Positions 18,079 to 27,549 of a DNA stretch of 64,000 bases are shown piece after piece. Origin of the DNA: Pseudorhodoplanes sp. GTDB taxonomy: Bacteria; Pseudomonadota; Alphaproteobacteria; Rhizobiales; Xanthobacteraceae. The notes under the pieces are model-generated. The model made no database searches and had not been told where the DNA came from. It worked only from the letters and a program-made list of their open reading frames with translations. Within the stretch, counting starts at the first letter, position 1. Every line of letters begins with the position of its first letter. Made by a program: the position numbers and the translations under genes. The stretch lies in the NCBI GenBank assembly GCA_022843165.1, contig JALHOD010000015.1, positions 1 to 64,000 on the forward strand. The letters are read 5' to 3'.

Positions 18079-18678
18079 ATGAAAGCCGAAGACGCAGCCG
18101 AGATGATGGATCAGGAAAAGACCCGCGACACGTTCAAGCAGCGCGCCGCGGTCGTGATCGCCATTCTGGCGATGATACTTGCAATCACCGGACTGGGCGG
18201 GTCGAATGCCGGCAAGGAAGCGGTCAACAACAACGTGCTGGCCTCCAATTACTGGAATTTCTTCCAGGCCAAGAACATGCGGCAGACCTCGATCGCGCTG
18301 GCGGCCGACCAGTTCGAGCTGGGCCTGCTGAATACGCCCGGCCTGTCGGACGAGGCTAAGCTCGCGCTGCAGAAGAAGATCGAGGGGTACCGCAAGACAG
18401 TCGCGCGCTACGATTCCGAGCCGGAAACCAACGAGGGCAAGAAGGAACTGATCGCGCGCGCCAAGCAGCACGAGGTGCTGCGAGATCACGCGCTCAGGCA
18501 GGATCCCTATTTCGATTACGCCGAGGCGCTGCTGCAGATCGCGATCGTGCTGATCTCGGTCGCGATCGTCGCCGATCTGGTCTGGCTGAGCTTTTTCGGC
18601 GGGGTGCTCGGCATTGCCGGCACGTTGCTCATGATCAACGGATTCACCCTGCTGGTGGCGATTCCGGGCCTGAGCTGA
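18079..18678 (+). CDS. DUF4337-family membrane protein
   Basis: This 199-residue protein has the DUF4337 layout: a charged N-terminus, one helix near residues 23-40 ending in ITGLGGSNAGKEAV, a soluble helical middle with the family stretch YDSEPETNEGKKEL, and two C-terminal helices near residues 150-195. It is an inner-membrane protein of unknown function. GGGGAGAGG precedes the ATG. It is the only gene between gyrA and the convergent ankyrin gene. Confidence 0.8.
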   Translation: MKAEDAAEMMDQEKTRDTFKQRAAVVIAILAMILAITGLGGSNAGKEAVNNNVLASNYWNFFQAKNMRQTSIALAADQFELGLLNTPGLSDEAKLALQKKIEGYRKTVARYDSEPETNEGKKELIARAKQHEVLRDHALRQDPYFDYAEALLQIAIVLISVAIVADLVWLSFFGGVLGIAGTLLMINGFTLLVAIPGLS

Positions 18679-18682
18679 CGAC

Positions 18683-19363
18683 TTATTTGGCGCCGGCTTT
18701 CTCCAGGATGCGGACCATCTCCGCATAACCGCGGGTGCGGGCCTGACCGAGCGGCGTGACGCCGGCCCGGTCTGGAATATTCACGTCAGCGCCCGCCTGA
18801 ACCAGCGCGCCGAGCGTGTCGGTATGGTTGCGGCCGCCTTCGCCGAGCACGATGGATTCCATCAGCGCGGTCCAGCCCAGATTGTTGACGTGATCGAGCG
18901 GCGCGCCCGCGGCGATCAGGACGCGCACGATCTCGGCGTGGCCAAGATGCGCCGCCGCGATCAGGGCGGTGCCGTCATAGCGGCTGGTGACGGCGCGGGC
19001 ATTGCCGCCACCGGCGATGGCGAGCTTCAGCATCGGCACGTCGTTGGCCACCGACGCGATGGTGATGATGTCGTAGCGGTCGTTCTCCTGTTTGTTGGCG
19101 TCGGCGCCGAGCCGCAGCAGCGCCTGCGCTGCGGCGTGCTGCTTCTGGAAGGCGGCGACATGCAGAGGGGTGCGTCCGTGCGGATCGGTCGCCTCCTTGC
19201 TTTCGCCCGCGGCAACGCGCTGTTCGATGTCGGCGACGTCGCCACGGGCGGCGGCGGCGTGCAACCCGCGATAGGCCGCGAGGTCCGCCGGTGAGGGCGG
19301 CACCTGGGCGGGCAGGGCGGATGGCAGGCAGACAAGAAGAAGTGCGATCAGGCCCGTTCGCAT
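18683..19363 (-). CDS. periplasmic ankyrin-repeat protein
   Basis: This 226-residue protein has a signal peptide (residues 1-19, cleavage near LPAQ) and about five ankyrin repeats. These show repeated GRTPLHVAA and GHAEIVRVLIAAGA type motifs. The last repeat, GVTPLGQARTRGYAEMVRIL, closes the solenoid. Such proteins bind other proteins; bacterial exported forms often pair with catalases or peptidases, but no such partner is next to it. The open frame continues 1.6 kb upstream antisense to the aldehyde dehydrogenase; that extension is an artefact. It is convergent with the DUF4337 gene, only four bases apart. Confidence 0.85.
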   Translation of the reverse strand: MRTGLIALLLVCLPSALPAQVPPSPADLAAYRGLHAAAARGDVADIEQRVAAGESKEATDPHGRTPLHVAAFQKQHAAAQALLRLGADANKQENDRYDIITIASVANDVPMLKLAIAGGGNARAVTSRYDGTALIAAAHLGHAEIVRVLIAAGAPLDHVNNLGWTALMESIVLGEGGRNHTDTLGALVQAGADVNIPDRAGVTPLGQARTRGYAEMVRILEKAGAK

Positions 19364-19549
19364 GAGCGTGTGTTCCGGCGGCGCTGTCTTATGAACACCG
19401 CACGGGCTGTTGAATTCCGGCCGCCATCGCGGCCGTCCCTTGGTCCGCGCCTGGGCCGTCTCCTGGGGATCGACAACCCGCCGGGGCTGCTGCAGCATGG
19501 CCGCAGACAGGCGCACGACACGCGCCGCAAGAACATGTGGGAGGTCAAT

Positions 19550-21052
19550 ATGAATGTCGCCGCTGCCGCCGGCCTGAACGAGAACGCCAAAAGCTTTCTG
19601 GCCGCCCCGATGCGGTCCTTTGTCGACGGCGACTATCGCAGTCTGCCGGACTCGGGCGGCATCGCCGTTCATGACCCGGCGACCGGCCAGTCGATCGCCG
19701 AAATTCCCAATGTCATCGCCGCGGGAGTCGATCAGGCGGTCGCCGCCGCCCGCGCCGCGCTGAACGGCTCCTGGGCGAGCACGCCCCCCGCCGCGCGCGA
19801 GGCCATGCTGCTCAAGCTGGCGGACCTGATCGAAAAGCACATCGAGCCGCTGTCGCAGATCGAAACTCTCGAGAACGGCAAGAGCATCGGCAATGCGCGC
19901 GCCGTCGATGTCGGCGGCTCGGCGCAATGGCTGCGCTACATGGCGGGCTGGGCCACCAAGATCGAGGGCTCGACGCTCGACGCCACGATCCCGGTGCCGC
20001 CGGGCGCGCAGCATTTCGCCTGCACGCTGAAAGAGCCGGTCGGCGTGGTCGGCGCCATCGTGCCGTGGAATTTCCCGCTGCTGATGGCGATCTGGAAGAT
20101 CGCGCCGGCGCTGACCTGCGGCTGCACCATCGTGCTCAAGCCGGCGGAGGAGACGCCGCTGACCGCGCTCTATCTCGGCAAGCTGGTCAACGAGGCCGGT
20201 TTTCCGAAAGGGGTGGTCAACATCATCACCGGCGACGGGCCGACGACCGGCGCGGCGCTGGCCAGGCATCCCGGCATCGACAAGCTGACCTTCACCGGTT
20301 CGACCGAGGTCGGAAAACTGATCGGGCACGCGGCGGTCGACAATCTGGCGCGCTTCACGCTCGAACTCGGCGGCAAGTCGCCGATGATCCTGTTCTCCGA
20401 CATGGACGAGGGGATGGAAGGACTGCTGGCGGGGCTTGGCATGTTCTTCAACCAGGGACAGGTCTGCACCGCGGCGACGCGCGTGCTGATCGAGCGCAAG
20501 ATCTACGACAAGACTCTCGAAAAGCTCGGCGCGATCGCCGACGGCATGTCGCTGGGATCCGGGCTCGATCCAAAGGCCGCGATCAATCCGCTGGTGTCGA
20601 AGGTGCAGCAGGATCGCGTCAGCGGATTTGTCGACCGCGCGAAGAAAGCCGGCGCGCGGCTGGTGTCCGGAAACCGTGCGGTGCCGGATCGCGGTTATTT
20701 CTTCGCGCCGACCATCCTCGATGGCCTCAAGCCGCAGGACGAGGCGGTGCGCGACGAAATCTTCGGACCGGTGATCGCGGCCCTGCCGTTCGACGGGCTG
20801 GACGAGGCGATCAGGATCGCCAACGACACGCGCTATGGACTGGCGGCGTCGGTCTGGACGCGCGACCTCGGCAAGGCGTTCAAGGTGGTGAAGGCGCTGA
20901 AGGCCGGCACGGTCTGGGTCAACAGCCACAACACCGTCGATCCCAATGTGCCGTTCGGCGGCATGAAGCAGTCCGGCATCGGCCGCGAGCATGGCCGCGC
21001 CGCGCTCGACGGCTATCTGGAAACCAAGAGCGTGATCATCCGCTACGGATGA
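19550..21052 (+). CDS. NAD(P)-dependent aldehyde dehydrogenase
   Basis: This 500-residue soluble enzyme oxidises aldehydes to acids. The family motifs are present: the cofactor-site stretch VPWNFPLLMAIWK, the general-base glutamate in LELGGKSP, the catalytic cysteine in NQGQVCTAATR, and the C-terminal PFGGMKQSGIGRE. Overall it resembles phenylacetaldehyde / betaine-aldehyde type dehydrogenases; the exact substrate cannot be read from sequence. GGAGG five bases upstream fixes the start at MNVAAAAG; upstream in-frame ATGs lack a good ribosome site. No pathway genes flank it. Confidence 0.92.
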   Translation: MNVAAAAGLNENAKSFLAAPMRSFVDGDYRSLPDSGGIAVHDPATGQSIAEIPNVIAAGVDQAVAAARAALNGSWASTPPAAREAMLLKLADLIEKHIEPLSQIETLENGKSIGNARAVDVGGSAQWLRYMAGWATKIEGSTLDATIPVPPGAQHFACTLKEPVGVVGAIVPWNFPLLMAIWKIAPALTCGCTIVLKPAEETPLTALYLGKLVNEAGFPKGVVNIITGDGPTTGAALARHPGIDKLTFTGSTEVGKLIGHAAVDNLARFTLELGGKSPMILFSDMDEGMEGLLAGLGMFFNQGQVCTAATRVLIERKIYDKTLEKLGAIADGMSLGSGLDPKAAINPLVSKVQQDRVSGFVDRAKKAGARLVSGNRAVPDRGYFFAPTILDGLKPQDEAVRDEIFGPVIAALPFDGLDEAIRIANDTRYGLAASVWTRDLGKAFKVVKALKAGTVWVNSHNTVDPNVPFGGMKQSGIGREHGRAALDGYLETKSVIIRYG

Positions 21053-21055
21053 GCG

Positions 21056-21436
21056 TCAGCGAGTCAGCAGGACCTGGAAACTGGCGATGTGCTCGGGCCA
21101 GGCCGGCGCCGAGAGCGGATTGGTGAGCGCAGCCACCGTCGCGATCCGCGGCGCCGGTTCGAATACCGGTGCTTCGGGCTGGCTCAGCTCCACGCGGTCG
21201 GTGGAGATGATCCGGACCTGCGGCACGCGGCCGGCATTGCGGCTGTCGTCACGCAGGCAATTGGCATCGTAATAGGGCCAGCCCTGGCGGTCGCAGGTGA
21301 CCGGCGTGTCGGCCCGGTCGCTCTTGGCGGCGGGGACCGGGGCGCTGGCGGCGACTTCCGGGGTCAAGGCGGGCAACAGCATGGCCGTTCCGGCAAGCAC
21401 GGCAGCGGCCGCGATGGCTGAAACGGTCTTGAGCAT
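21056..21436 (-). CDS. secreted hypothetical protein
   Basis: This 126-residue protein has a signal peptide of about 31 residues (MLKTVSAIAAAAVLAGTAML opening, AAS cleavage region). The mature part has a short conserved-looking core around WPYYDANCLRDD with two cysteines, which I associate with a common Bradyrhizobiaceae exported protein of unknown role. It is convergent with the aldehyde dehydrogenase (three bases between the stops) and divergent from coaD across 190 bases with no other gene. Confidence 0.65.
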   Translation of the reverse strand: MLKTVSAIAAAAVLAGTAMLLPALTPEVAASAPVPAAKSDRADTPVTCDRQGWPYYDANCLRDDSRNAGRVPQVRIISTDRVELSQPEAPVFEPAPRIATVAALTNPLSAPAWPEHIASFQVLLTR

Positions 21437-21627
21437 GGTCTTTGTCCCTCTTGCGCCGTGCGGCCTGGCGTGGCCGCTTCCGCCAATTAGACGCGCGAGC
21501 AGGGCTTTCGGTTCGGTCCGACCCCGGCAGGGTCAAGCGATATATTTGATTTTGTTAAGGAACTTAGTGGTATTGGAGCGCGTTATGCCGCTTGCGGCGC
21601 AGTCAGCCTTTGGATAGACCCGACCCC

Positions 21628-22125
21628 ATGCCGCGCATCGCCCTTTATGCGGGGTCGTTCGATCCCGTCACCAACGGCCATCTCGACATCGTCCGCCAGG
21701 CCGCCCGGCTGGCCGACAGGCTCGTGCTGGCGATCGGGATCCATCCCGGCAAGACCCCGCTGTTTTCCCCCGAGGACCGCGCCGCCATGCTGCAGGAGAC
21801 CTGCGCGCCGCCGGCAAGAGCCGCGGGTTGCGACCTGACCTGCGTCACCTTTGGCGATCTGGTGATCAGCGCGGCCAGGCGCGAAGGCGCCACGCTGCTG
21901 ATCCGGGGCCTGCGCGACGGCACCGATCTGGATTATGAGATGCAGATGGCCGGGATGAACGGCGCCATGGCGCCCGACATCCAGACCGTGTTCCTGCCGG
22001 CGTCTCCGATGGTGCGCCCGATCACCGCCACACTTGTCCGGCAGATCGCGGCCATGGGCGGCGAGGTGTCGCATTTCGTGCCGGCCTCGGTTGCCGCGCG
22101 CCTGACGCAGAAATTCTCGAAATAG
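21628..22125 (+). CDS. coaD: phosphopantetheine adenylyltransferase
   Basis: This 165-residue enzyme transfers AMP from ATP to 4'-phosphopantetheine, the penultimate step of coenzyme A synthesis. The nucleotidyltransferase motif TNGHLDI is near residues 14-20 and the substrate-binding stretch [10 protein letters not shown] near 92. The C-terminal signature usually reading ISSS is PITATLVR here, a variant I recall from Bradyrhizobium relatives. The start at [13 protein letters not shown] matches the family; the 12-codon upstream extension does not. It opens a run of co-directional genes to tgt. Confidence 0.94.
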   Translation: MPRIALYAGSFDPVTNGHLDIVRQAARLADRLVLAIGIHPGKTPLFSPEDRAAMLQETCAPPARAAGCDLTCVTFGDLVISAARREGATLLIRGLRDGTDLDYEMQMAGMNGAMAPDIQTVFLPASPMVRPITATLVRQIAAMGGEVSHFVPASVAARLTQKFSK

Positions 22126-22159
22126 ACCGGTCCGTTTCGGCCTGACCCAAGGAGCTGTC

Positions 22160-22693
22160 ATGATCCGCATACTCGTCATGCTGGCCGCGCTCGTCTGCGC
22201 GCTGCCCGCCGCCGCGCAACAGAACGATCCGCAAAACACCGTGGTGCTGGAAACCACCAAGGGCAATGTGGTGGTGCGCCTGCGTCCCGATCTTGCGCCC
22301 AAGCACGCCGAGCGCATCAAGACGCTGGCGCGCGACGGCTTCTACAACAATGCTCCATTCCATCGCGTGATCACCGGCTTCATGGCGCAGACCGGCGACG
22401 GCGACAAAGGCAACGGCACCGGCAAGTCGAAATATCCGAACATGGCCGCGGAATTCTCCAAGACCCCGTTCAAGCGCGGCGTCGTCGGCATGGCGCGCGC
22501 CACCGATCCCAATTCGGCCAATTGCCAGTTTTTCATCATGTTCACCGACGCGCCGCATCTCAACGGCCAATACACCGTGATCGGCGAGGTCGTGTCGGGC
22601 ATGGAGAATGTCGACAAGCTCAATCGCGGCGAGCCGGTGCCCAATCCCGACCGCATCGTGAAGGCCTCGGTGCAGGCCGATGCGAAGCGCTAA
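22160..22693 (+). CDS. exported cyclophilin-type peptidyl-prolyl isomerase
   Basis: This 177-residue cyclophilin has a signal peptide (residues 1-20, cleavage at AAA-QQN), so it probably folds proteins in the periplasm. The family motifs FHRVITGFMAQTGD and NSANCQFFIMF are present. The tryptophan that binds cyclosporin in eukaryotic forms is absent, as is usual in bacteria. AAGGAG precedes the ATG. A cytosolic paralogue follows 27 bases later, making a tandem periplasm/cytoplasm pair. Confidence 0.93.
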   Translation: MIRILVMLAALVCALPAAAQQNDPQNTVVLETTKGNVVVRLRPDLAPKHAERIKTLARDGFYNNAPFHRVITGFMAQTGDGDKGNGTGKSKYPNMAAEFSKTPFKRGVVGMARATDPNSANCQFFIMFTDAPHLNGQYTVIGEVVSGMENVDKLNRGEPVPNPDRIVKASVQADAKR

Positions 22694-22720
22694 ATCCCTC
22701 TTTTCAGAAAGTTGAGTCCC

Positions 22721-23182
22721 ATGGCTGATCCCGAAAACACCCTCAAGCTCGAAACCACGCAGGGCGATGTCATCATCGAGATGCTGCCCGGCGTCGCGCC
22801 GAACCATGTCGCGCGCATCAAGGAGCTTGTGCGCGAGGGCTTCTACGACGGCATCGTGTTCCATCGCGTGATCGACGGCTTCATGGCGCAGACCGGCTGC
22901 CCGCAGGGCACCGGCACCGGCGGCTCCGGGCAGAAGCTGAAAGCCGAGTTCAACAACCAGCCGCATGAGCGCGGCACGGTCTCGATGGCGCGTGCGCAGA
23001 ATCCCGATTCCGGCGACAGCCAGTTCTTCATCTGCTTCGAGGACGCGCCGTTCCTGAACCGGCAATACACGGTTTGGGGCCGCGTGATTTCCGGCATGGA
23101 GAATGTCGACAAGATCAAGCGCGGCGAGCCGGTGCAGAGTCCCGACAAGATCGTGAAGGCCAGCATTGCGGCGGATGCCTAG
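22721..23182 (+). CDS. ppiB: cytosolic cyclophilin-type peptidyl-prolyl isomerase
   Basis: This 153-residue cyclophilin without a signal peptide catalyses cis-trans isomerisation of proline bonds. Motifs FHRVIDGFMAQTG and SGDSQFFICF are intact. The ATG at 22721 gives the usual opening MADPENTLKLE; an in-frame TTG three codons upstream is possible. It is a tandem duplicate of the preceding exported cyclophilin, with which it shares most of its core. A palindromic repeat separates it from queA. Confidence 0.94.
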   Translation: MADPENTLKLETTQGDVIIEMLPGVAPNHVARIKELVREGFYDGIVFHRVIDGFMAQTGCPQGTGTGGSGQKLKAEFNNQPHERGTVSMARAQNPDSGDSQFFICFEDAPFLNRQYTVWGRVISGMENVDKIKRGEPVQSPDKIVKASIAADA

Positions 23183-23208
23183 ATTTGCCGACCGTCCTTC
23201 GATGTTTG

Positions 23209-23240
23209 CGTCATGCCCGGCCTTGTGCCGGGCATCCACG
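23209..23240. repeat. REP-like palindrome (ATGCCCGGC type)
   Basis: A perfect 9-base stem (23213-23221 with 23227-23235) with a CTTGT loop sits in the gap between ppiB and queA. The form 'CGTCATGCCCGG...CCGGGCATCCACG' is a very common intergenic palindrome in Bradyrhizobium and relatives. It may also weaken read-through or stabilise the upstream mRNA end. Confidence 0.75.
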
Positions 23241-23271
23241 TTTTTGGTGATAGATCTATAAATCCCGACGC

Positions 23272-24351
23272 ATGCGCACCGATCTATTCGACTTCGACCT
23301 GCCGCCCGACCGCATCGCGCTGCGGCCGGTGTCGCCGCGGGATTCTGCAAAGCTGCTGGTGCTGACGCCGGGCGGCGCGCCCGAATGGCAGGACCGGCAT
23401 GTGCGCGATCTGCCCGACCTGCTACGGCCCGGCGACGCCCTGGTGGTGAACGACACAAAAGTCATTCCGGCGCGATTGTTTGGCCGCCGCATCGGCCGCG
23501 GCGAGGACGTGAAAATCGAAGCCACGCTGCACAAGCGGCTGGACGGTTCGCGCTGGCTGGCCTTCGTGAAGCCCGGCAAGCGGCTCGCCGCAGGCGACAT
23601 CGTGCGGTTTGGCGAGGAGGGCCGCGTCTGTTTCCTCGGCCAGCTCGATGCCGCGGTGGAAGCCAAGGGCGAGGGCGGGGAGGTGACGCTGTCCTTCGCC
23701 TTTCACGGCGGGGTACTGGACCAGGCGATCAGCGAGCGAGGGGAGATGCCGCTGCCGCCCTATATCGCCTCCAAACGCCCAGCCGACGCGCGGGACCGCG
23801 CCGATTATCAGACATTGTTCGCGCAGGACGAGGGCTCGGTCGCCGCGCCCACGGCGGGGCTGCATTTCACCGACGACCTGGTGGCACGACTGGTGCAGCG
23901 GGGCGTGCATCTGCATCGCGTGACGCTGCATGTCGGCGCCGGCACCTTCCTGCCGGTCAAGGCCGACGACACCGCCGAGCACCAGATGCATGCCGAATGG
24001 GGCGAGGTGAGCGAGGCGACGGCGACCGGCCTCAACGCCGTACGCGCGGCGGGCGGACGCATCGTAGCGGTTGGCACGACCGCGTTGCGGCTGCTGGAAA
24101 GCGCGGCGGGCGAGGACAGGATCATCCGCCCGTTCTCCGGCGAGACCGCCATCTTCATCACGCCCGGCTACCGCTTCCGCGCCGTCGACCTGCTGATGAC
24201 AAATTTCCATCTGCCGCGCTCGACCCTGTTCATGCTGGTCTCGGCGTTTTCCGGGCTCGAGCTGATGAAGCGCGCCTATGCGCATGCGCTGGATTCGGAT
24301 TATCGTTTCTATTCCTATGGCGACGCCTGCCTGCTTCACCCGGCACTTTAA
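23272..24351 (+). CDS. queA: tRNA preQ1(34) S-adenosylmethionine ribosyltransferase-isomerase
   Basis: This 359-residue enzyme moves the ribosyl part of SAM onto preQ1 in tRNA, making epoxyqueuosine. It opens with the typical [16 protein letters not shown]. Conserved motifs include [32 protein letters not shown] and [10 protein letters not shown]. tgt, whose product acts just before it, follows after six bases, so the two form a queuosine operon. Length and ends match the family. Confidence 0.97.
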   Translation: MRTDLFDFDLPPDRIALRPVSPRDSAKLLVLTPGGAPEWQDRHVRDLPDLLRPGDALVVNDTKVIPARLFGRRIGRGEDVKIEATLHKRLDGSRWLAFVKPGKRLAAGDIVRFGEEGRVCFLGQLDAAVEAKGEGGEVTLSFAFHGGVLDQAISERGEMPLPPYIASKRPADARDRADYQTLFAQDEGSVAAPTAGLHFTDDLVARLVQRGVHLHRVTLHVGAGTFLPVKADDTAEHQMHAEWGEVSEATATGLNAVRAAGGRIVAVGTTALRLLESAAGEDRIIRPFSGETAIFITPGYRFRAVDLLMTNFHLPRSTLFMLVSAFSGLELMKRAYAHALDSDYRFYSYGDACLLHPAL

Positions 24352-24357
24352 AACCGA

Positions 24358-25482
24358 ATGTCGAACGCTTTCACCTTCCATCTGATCAATACCGACGGCG
24401 ATGCCCGCTGCGGCGAGATCACGACTCCGCACGGGCCGATCGCGACGCCCGCCTTCATGCCGGTCGGCACGCAGGCGACGGTGAAGGCCATGCGGCCGGA
24501 GGAGGTGCGGGCGACCGGCGCCGACATCCTGCTCGGCAACACCTATCACCTGATGCTGCGGCCGGGCGCCGAACGCGTGGCCGCGCTCGGCGGCCTGCAC
24601 AGATTCATGAACTGGCCGCACGCCATCCTCACCGATTCCGGCGGCTTCCAGGTCATGTCGCTGTCGCAATTGCGCAAGATCGACGAGAATGCGGTGACGT
24701 TCCGGTCGCATCTCGACGGCGCGATGTATGAGCTGACCCCCGAGCGATCCATCGAGATCCAGCAATTGCTCGGCGCCGACATTTCCATGCAGCTCGACGA
24801 ATGCATCCGCCTGCCCGCCGAGCGCAGCGAGATCGAGCGTGCCATGCGGCTGTCATTGCGCTGGGCGGAACGCAGCAAGCGCGCGTTTGAAACCGCCCCG
24901 AAAGGTCGCGCGCTGTTCGGGATCGTGCAGGGCGGGGATGACAATGCGTTGCGGATCGACAGCGCCCGCGCGCTGGTGCCGATGGATTTCCACGGCTACG
25001 CCATAGGCGGCCTGGCCGTCGGCGAGCCGCAGCATGTGATGCTGGAGATGATCGAGACGGTGGCGCCGGAATTGCCGGCGGACAAGCCGCGCTACCTCAT
25101 GGGCGTCGGCACGCCCGACGATCTGATCGAGGCAGTGGCGCGCGGGATCGACATGTTCGATTGCGTGATGCCCACCCGCAACGGACGGCACGGGCTGGCC
25201 TTCACCCGCTTCGGCCCGATCAATCTGAAGAACGCGCGGCATGCCGAAGACCCGCGCCCGCTCGACGCCGAGAGCGATTATCCCGCGGCGCGCACTTATT
25301 CCCGCGCCTATCTGCATCATCTGGTGAAGGCGAACGAGACGCTCGGCGCGATGTTGTTGTCGGCAATCAACGTGGCCTATTACCAGTCGCTGATGCGGGG
25401 TATGCGCGAGGCGATCGCGGCGCGGCAGTTCGCGGACTTCCGTGCCCGGACCAAGGCGCAATGGGCCGACGGAGACCGCTAG
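24358..25482 (+). CDS. tgt: tRNA-guanine transglycosylase lacking the zinc ligands
   Basis: This 374-residue enzyme swaps guanine 34 of tRNAs for preQ1 in queuosine synthesis. The catalytic aspartates are present in LTDSGGFQV and [11 protein letters not shown], and the substrate loop GGLAVGE is intact. The structural zinc site of typical bacterial Tgt (three cysteines and a histidine) is gone: S306, Y308, A311 and I337 stand at those places, although the flanking YSRAYLHHL is conserved. I recall similar loss in other Rhizobiales Tgt proteins. It is co-transcribed with queA. An active enzyme is likely. Confidence 0.96.
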   Translation: MSNAFTFHLINTDGDARCGEITTPHGPIATPAFMPVGTQATVKAMRPEEVRATGADILLGNTYHLMLRPGAERVAALGGLHRFMNWPHAILTDSGGFQVMSLSQLRKIDENAVTFRSHLDGAMYELTPERSIEIQQLLGADISMQLDECIRLPAERSEIERAMRLSLRWAERSKRAFETAPKGRALFGIVQGGDDNALRIDSARALVPMDFHGYAIGGLAVGEPQHVMLEMIETVAPELPADKPRYLMGVGTPDDLIEAVARGIDMFDCVMPTRNGRHGLAFTRFGPINLKNARHAEDPRPLDAESDYPAARTYSRAYLHHLVKANETLGAMLLSAINVAYYQSLMRGMREAIAARQFADFRARTKAQWADGDR

Positions 25483-25491
25483 AGGGCGAGT

Positions 25492-26403
25492 TCACAGGCC
25501 GCGATAGATCGCCTTGATCTGGCGCCGGAACCAGGCGTGTTTCTTGTCATTGTCGTTGCGTACATGCCAGACCATGCTTGTGGTGATCGTGCCGACATTG
25601 AGCGGCACGGGGCGTTTGACCAAGCCAAAGGATTTTTCGAAGACGACGGACGCGAGCTCGGTGAAGACGCCGACCATGTCGCTGCGCGACAGCAGATGAG
25701 GCACTGCGGTAAAATTCGACACCGACACCAGGGGATGGCGCGCCAGGTTGTGACGGGCCAGCAGTTCGTCGAAGATCGCCGTGCGGCCGCCGGTCGCGCT
25801 AACGATGATGTGCGGAAACGACAGGATGGACGCCATGGTGAACCGCTTTCTCGATCTGGCGAGCGGATGACCGGGGCGAACGACGCAGAAGAGTTTTTCG
25901 TCGTGTAGCCGTTCCGTGCTCAGGTGACGCGGCTTTTCATCGTACCAGGCCAGCGCAAGATCGGTTAGGTCGTCGTCGAGCAAGTCCATCGCCCGTTTGC
26001 GATCGGCGGTAATGACGTGCAGCGCCATATTGGGCGCTGCCTGCCTCAGACGATCGAAGAGCGCGGGCACGATCGCAAGGCTCAGGCGGTCCGGCGCGCT
26101 GAGACGGAACGTTCCGGTCGCGAGCGCGGGATCGAATGGCTGGTCTTCTCCGAGACATTTTTCGATCTGGGTGATCGCGTCCCGCAGAGGTTGCCGGATC
26201 GCCTCGGCGCGCGGGGTCAGGACGAGCCCGTGCGGTCCGCGGACCAGCAGCTCGTCGCCGAGCAATGTGCGCAGCCTGCGGAGCGCGTTGCTGACCGCCG
26301 GCTGCGACCGGCGCAGCAATTCGGCGGAGCGGGTCACGTTGCGCTCGGTGATCAGAGTATCGAGCACCCGCAGGAGATTGAGGTCGAGACTGTTGAGATT
26401 CAC
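25492..26403 (-). CDS. LysR-family transcriptional regulator
   Basis: This 303-residue regulator has an N-terminal winged helix-turn-helix (about residues 8-66, LDLNLLRVLDTLITERNVTR) and a C-terminal effector-binding domain (about 95-295) of the NodD/NahR-like type. It is divergent from the amidohydrolase gene at 26555. A palindrome with a T-N11-A core sits ten bases before its start and is a likely operator. By position it should control the aromatic/amidohydrolase cluster to its right, in response to a pathway compound not identifiable here. Confidence 0.9.
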   Translation of the reverse strand: MNLNSLDLNLLRVLDTLITERNVTRSAELLRRSQPAVSNALRRLRTLLGDELLVRGPHGLVLTPRAEAIRQPLRDAITQIEKCLGEDQPFDPALATGTFRLSAPDRLSLAIVPALFDRLRQAAPNMALHVITADRKRAMDLLDDDLTDLALAWYDEKPRHLSTERLHDEKLFCVVRPGHPLARSRKRFTMASILSFPHIIVSATGGRTAIFDELLARHNLARHPLVSVSNFTAVPHLLSRSDMVGVFTELASVVFEKSFGLVKRPVPLNVGTITTSMVWHVRNDNDKKHAWFRRQIKAIYRGL

Positions 26404-26412
26404 GTCTGCTCA

Positions 26413-26436
26413 TCCATTCATCAAGTGAATGAAGGA
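26413..26436. promoter_or_regulatory. probable LysR operator
   Basis: CATTCA (26415-26420) and TGAATG (26426-26431) form a perfect inverted repeat around TCAAG, with outer TCC/GGA wings, containing a T-N11-A core. It lies 10 bases before the lysR start. An AT-rich TATTATAAAT follows at about 26443, suggesting overlapping divergent promoters. Confidence 0.5.
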
Positions 26437-26554
26437 TATTGCTATTATAAATTTTGAAAATGGGGAAGGGCACGTATCCTGCCGGGACACAAGCCTTCCG
26501 GCCCGCCAGCAGGCGGCGCGCAGAAGAGGCCACCATAATCCGGGAGGGGATGGG

Positions 26555-27496
26555 ATGCTGTCGCGACGCGGTTTCCTGAATGGCACGCTGGGCGCCGGGC
26601 TCACGCTCGCATCACTGGGACCGGAGGCGGCATTGGCCGAAACCACTAGCAAGCCAGCCGGGCGGCGAAGGATCGTCGATTCCCAAGTTCATCTCTGGAA
26701 CGCCAACACGCCCGAGCGGCCTTGGGTGCCTGGCCTGCCGCCGCAATTGCCGGAGCCGTTCACCGTCGAGAGGCTGCTGCCGATGATGGATGAGGCGGGC
26801 GTCGATCGCGCGATCATCGTGCCGCCCAGCTGGGTGGGAGACCGTCTCGACGAGGCGCTTGATGCCGCCAGGCGACATCCGGACAGATTTGCCGTCATGG
26901 GGCGCATTCCGCTGAAGAAGCCGCTCACCGCGGACGAGCTTGCGCGCTGGAAAGCGCAGCCGGGCCTGCTCGGCATCCGTCTCACATTTCTCGGCGCGAC
27001 CGCCGGGTGGCTGACGGACGGAACGGCGGACTGGCTGTGGCCGGCAGCGGAGAAAGCCGGCATTCCCATCATGTTCCTCACCGCCGGGACGCTGCCGCTG
27101 TTCGCGCCGATCGCCGAGCGTCATCCGAAGCTGACGCTGATCGTCGATCACATGGGCTTGTCGTCGCAGGTCGTGAAGGAGCAAAAGATTCCCGCCGTGA
27201 TCGATCAGGCCGTCGCGCTCGCAAAATATCCGAATGTGTCCGTGAAGGTGTCGGCGGCGCCGGCCTATTCGAGCGAACCATTTCCGTTCCGCGACATGAC
27301 CGATCACATCAATCGCTTGGTCGACGCCTACGGGCCGCAGCGCTGCTACTGGGGCTCCGACGTCACCAACGGATTTGCCAAGGCGTCCTATCGTCAGCGC
27401 CTCACGCATTTCACCGAAGAGCTGAAATTCCTGTCCGAGCAGGACAAGGACTGGATCACGGGACGCGCAATCCTCGCGCGACTTGGATGGAAGTGA
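26555..27496 (+). CDS. Tat-exported metal-dependent amidohydrolase
   Basis: This 313-residue protein of the amidohydrolase-2 TIM-barrel family hydrolyses lactone- or amide-type bonds of small acids. The N-terminus has a twin-arginine signal (SRRGFLNG at residues 3-10, hydrophobic stretch to about 25, cleavage near ALAE), so it is exported folded. The first barrel strand has DSQVHLW instead of the usual D-x-H-x-H. VDHMG and YWGSDVT supply later barrel residues. GGGAGG precedes the ATG at 26555; the 42-codon upstream extension is discarded. It starts the putative LysR-controlled cluster. The substrate is unknown. Confidence 0.82.
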   Translation: MLSRRGFLNGTLGAGLTLASLGPEAALAETTSKPAGRRRIVDSQVHLWNANTPERPWVPGLPPQLPEPFTVERLLPMMDEAGVDRAIIVPPSWVGDRLDEALDAARRHPDRFAVMGRIPLKKPLTADELARWKAQPGLLGIRLTFLGATAGWLTDGTADWLWPAAEKAGIPIMFLTAGTLPLFAPIAERHPKLTLIVDHMGLSSQVVKEQKIPAVIDQAVALAKYPNVSVKVSAAPAYSSEPFPFRDMTDHINRLVDAYGPQRCYWGSDVTNGFAKASYRQRLTHFTEELKFLSEQDKDWITGRAILARLGWK

Positions 27497-27549
27497 CGCC
27501 GCGTCATATCGATCATGCCAACCGACAAAGATAATGCAGGGGGACTCCG

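Noticed and set aside
15211-18726. 1171-codon minus-strand frame antisense to gyrA
   Set aside because: It is an artefact of high GC; gyrA on the other strand is unmistakable and the translation is low-complexity with no family.
19364-20992. Upstream extension of the ankyrin frame antisense to the aldehyde dehydrogenase
   Set aside because: It lacks similarity, and a clear signal peptide starts at 19363.
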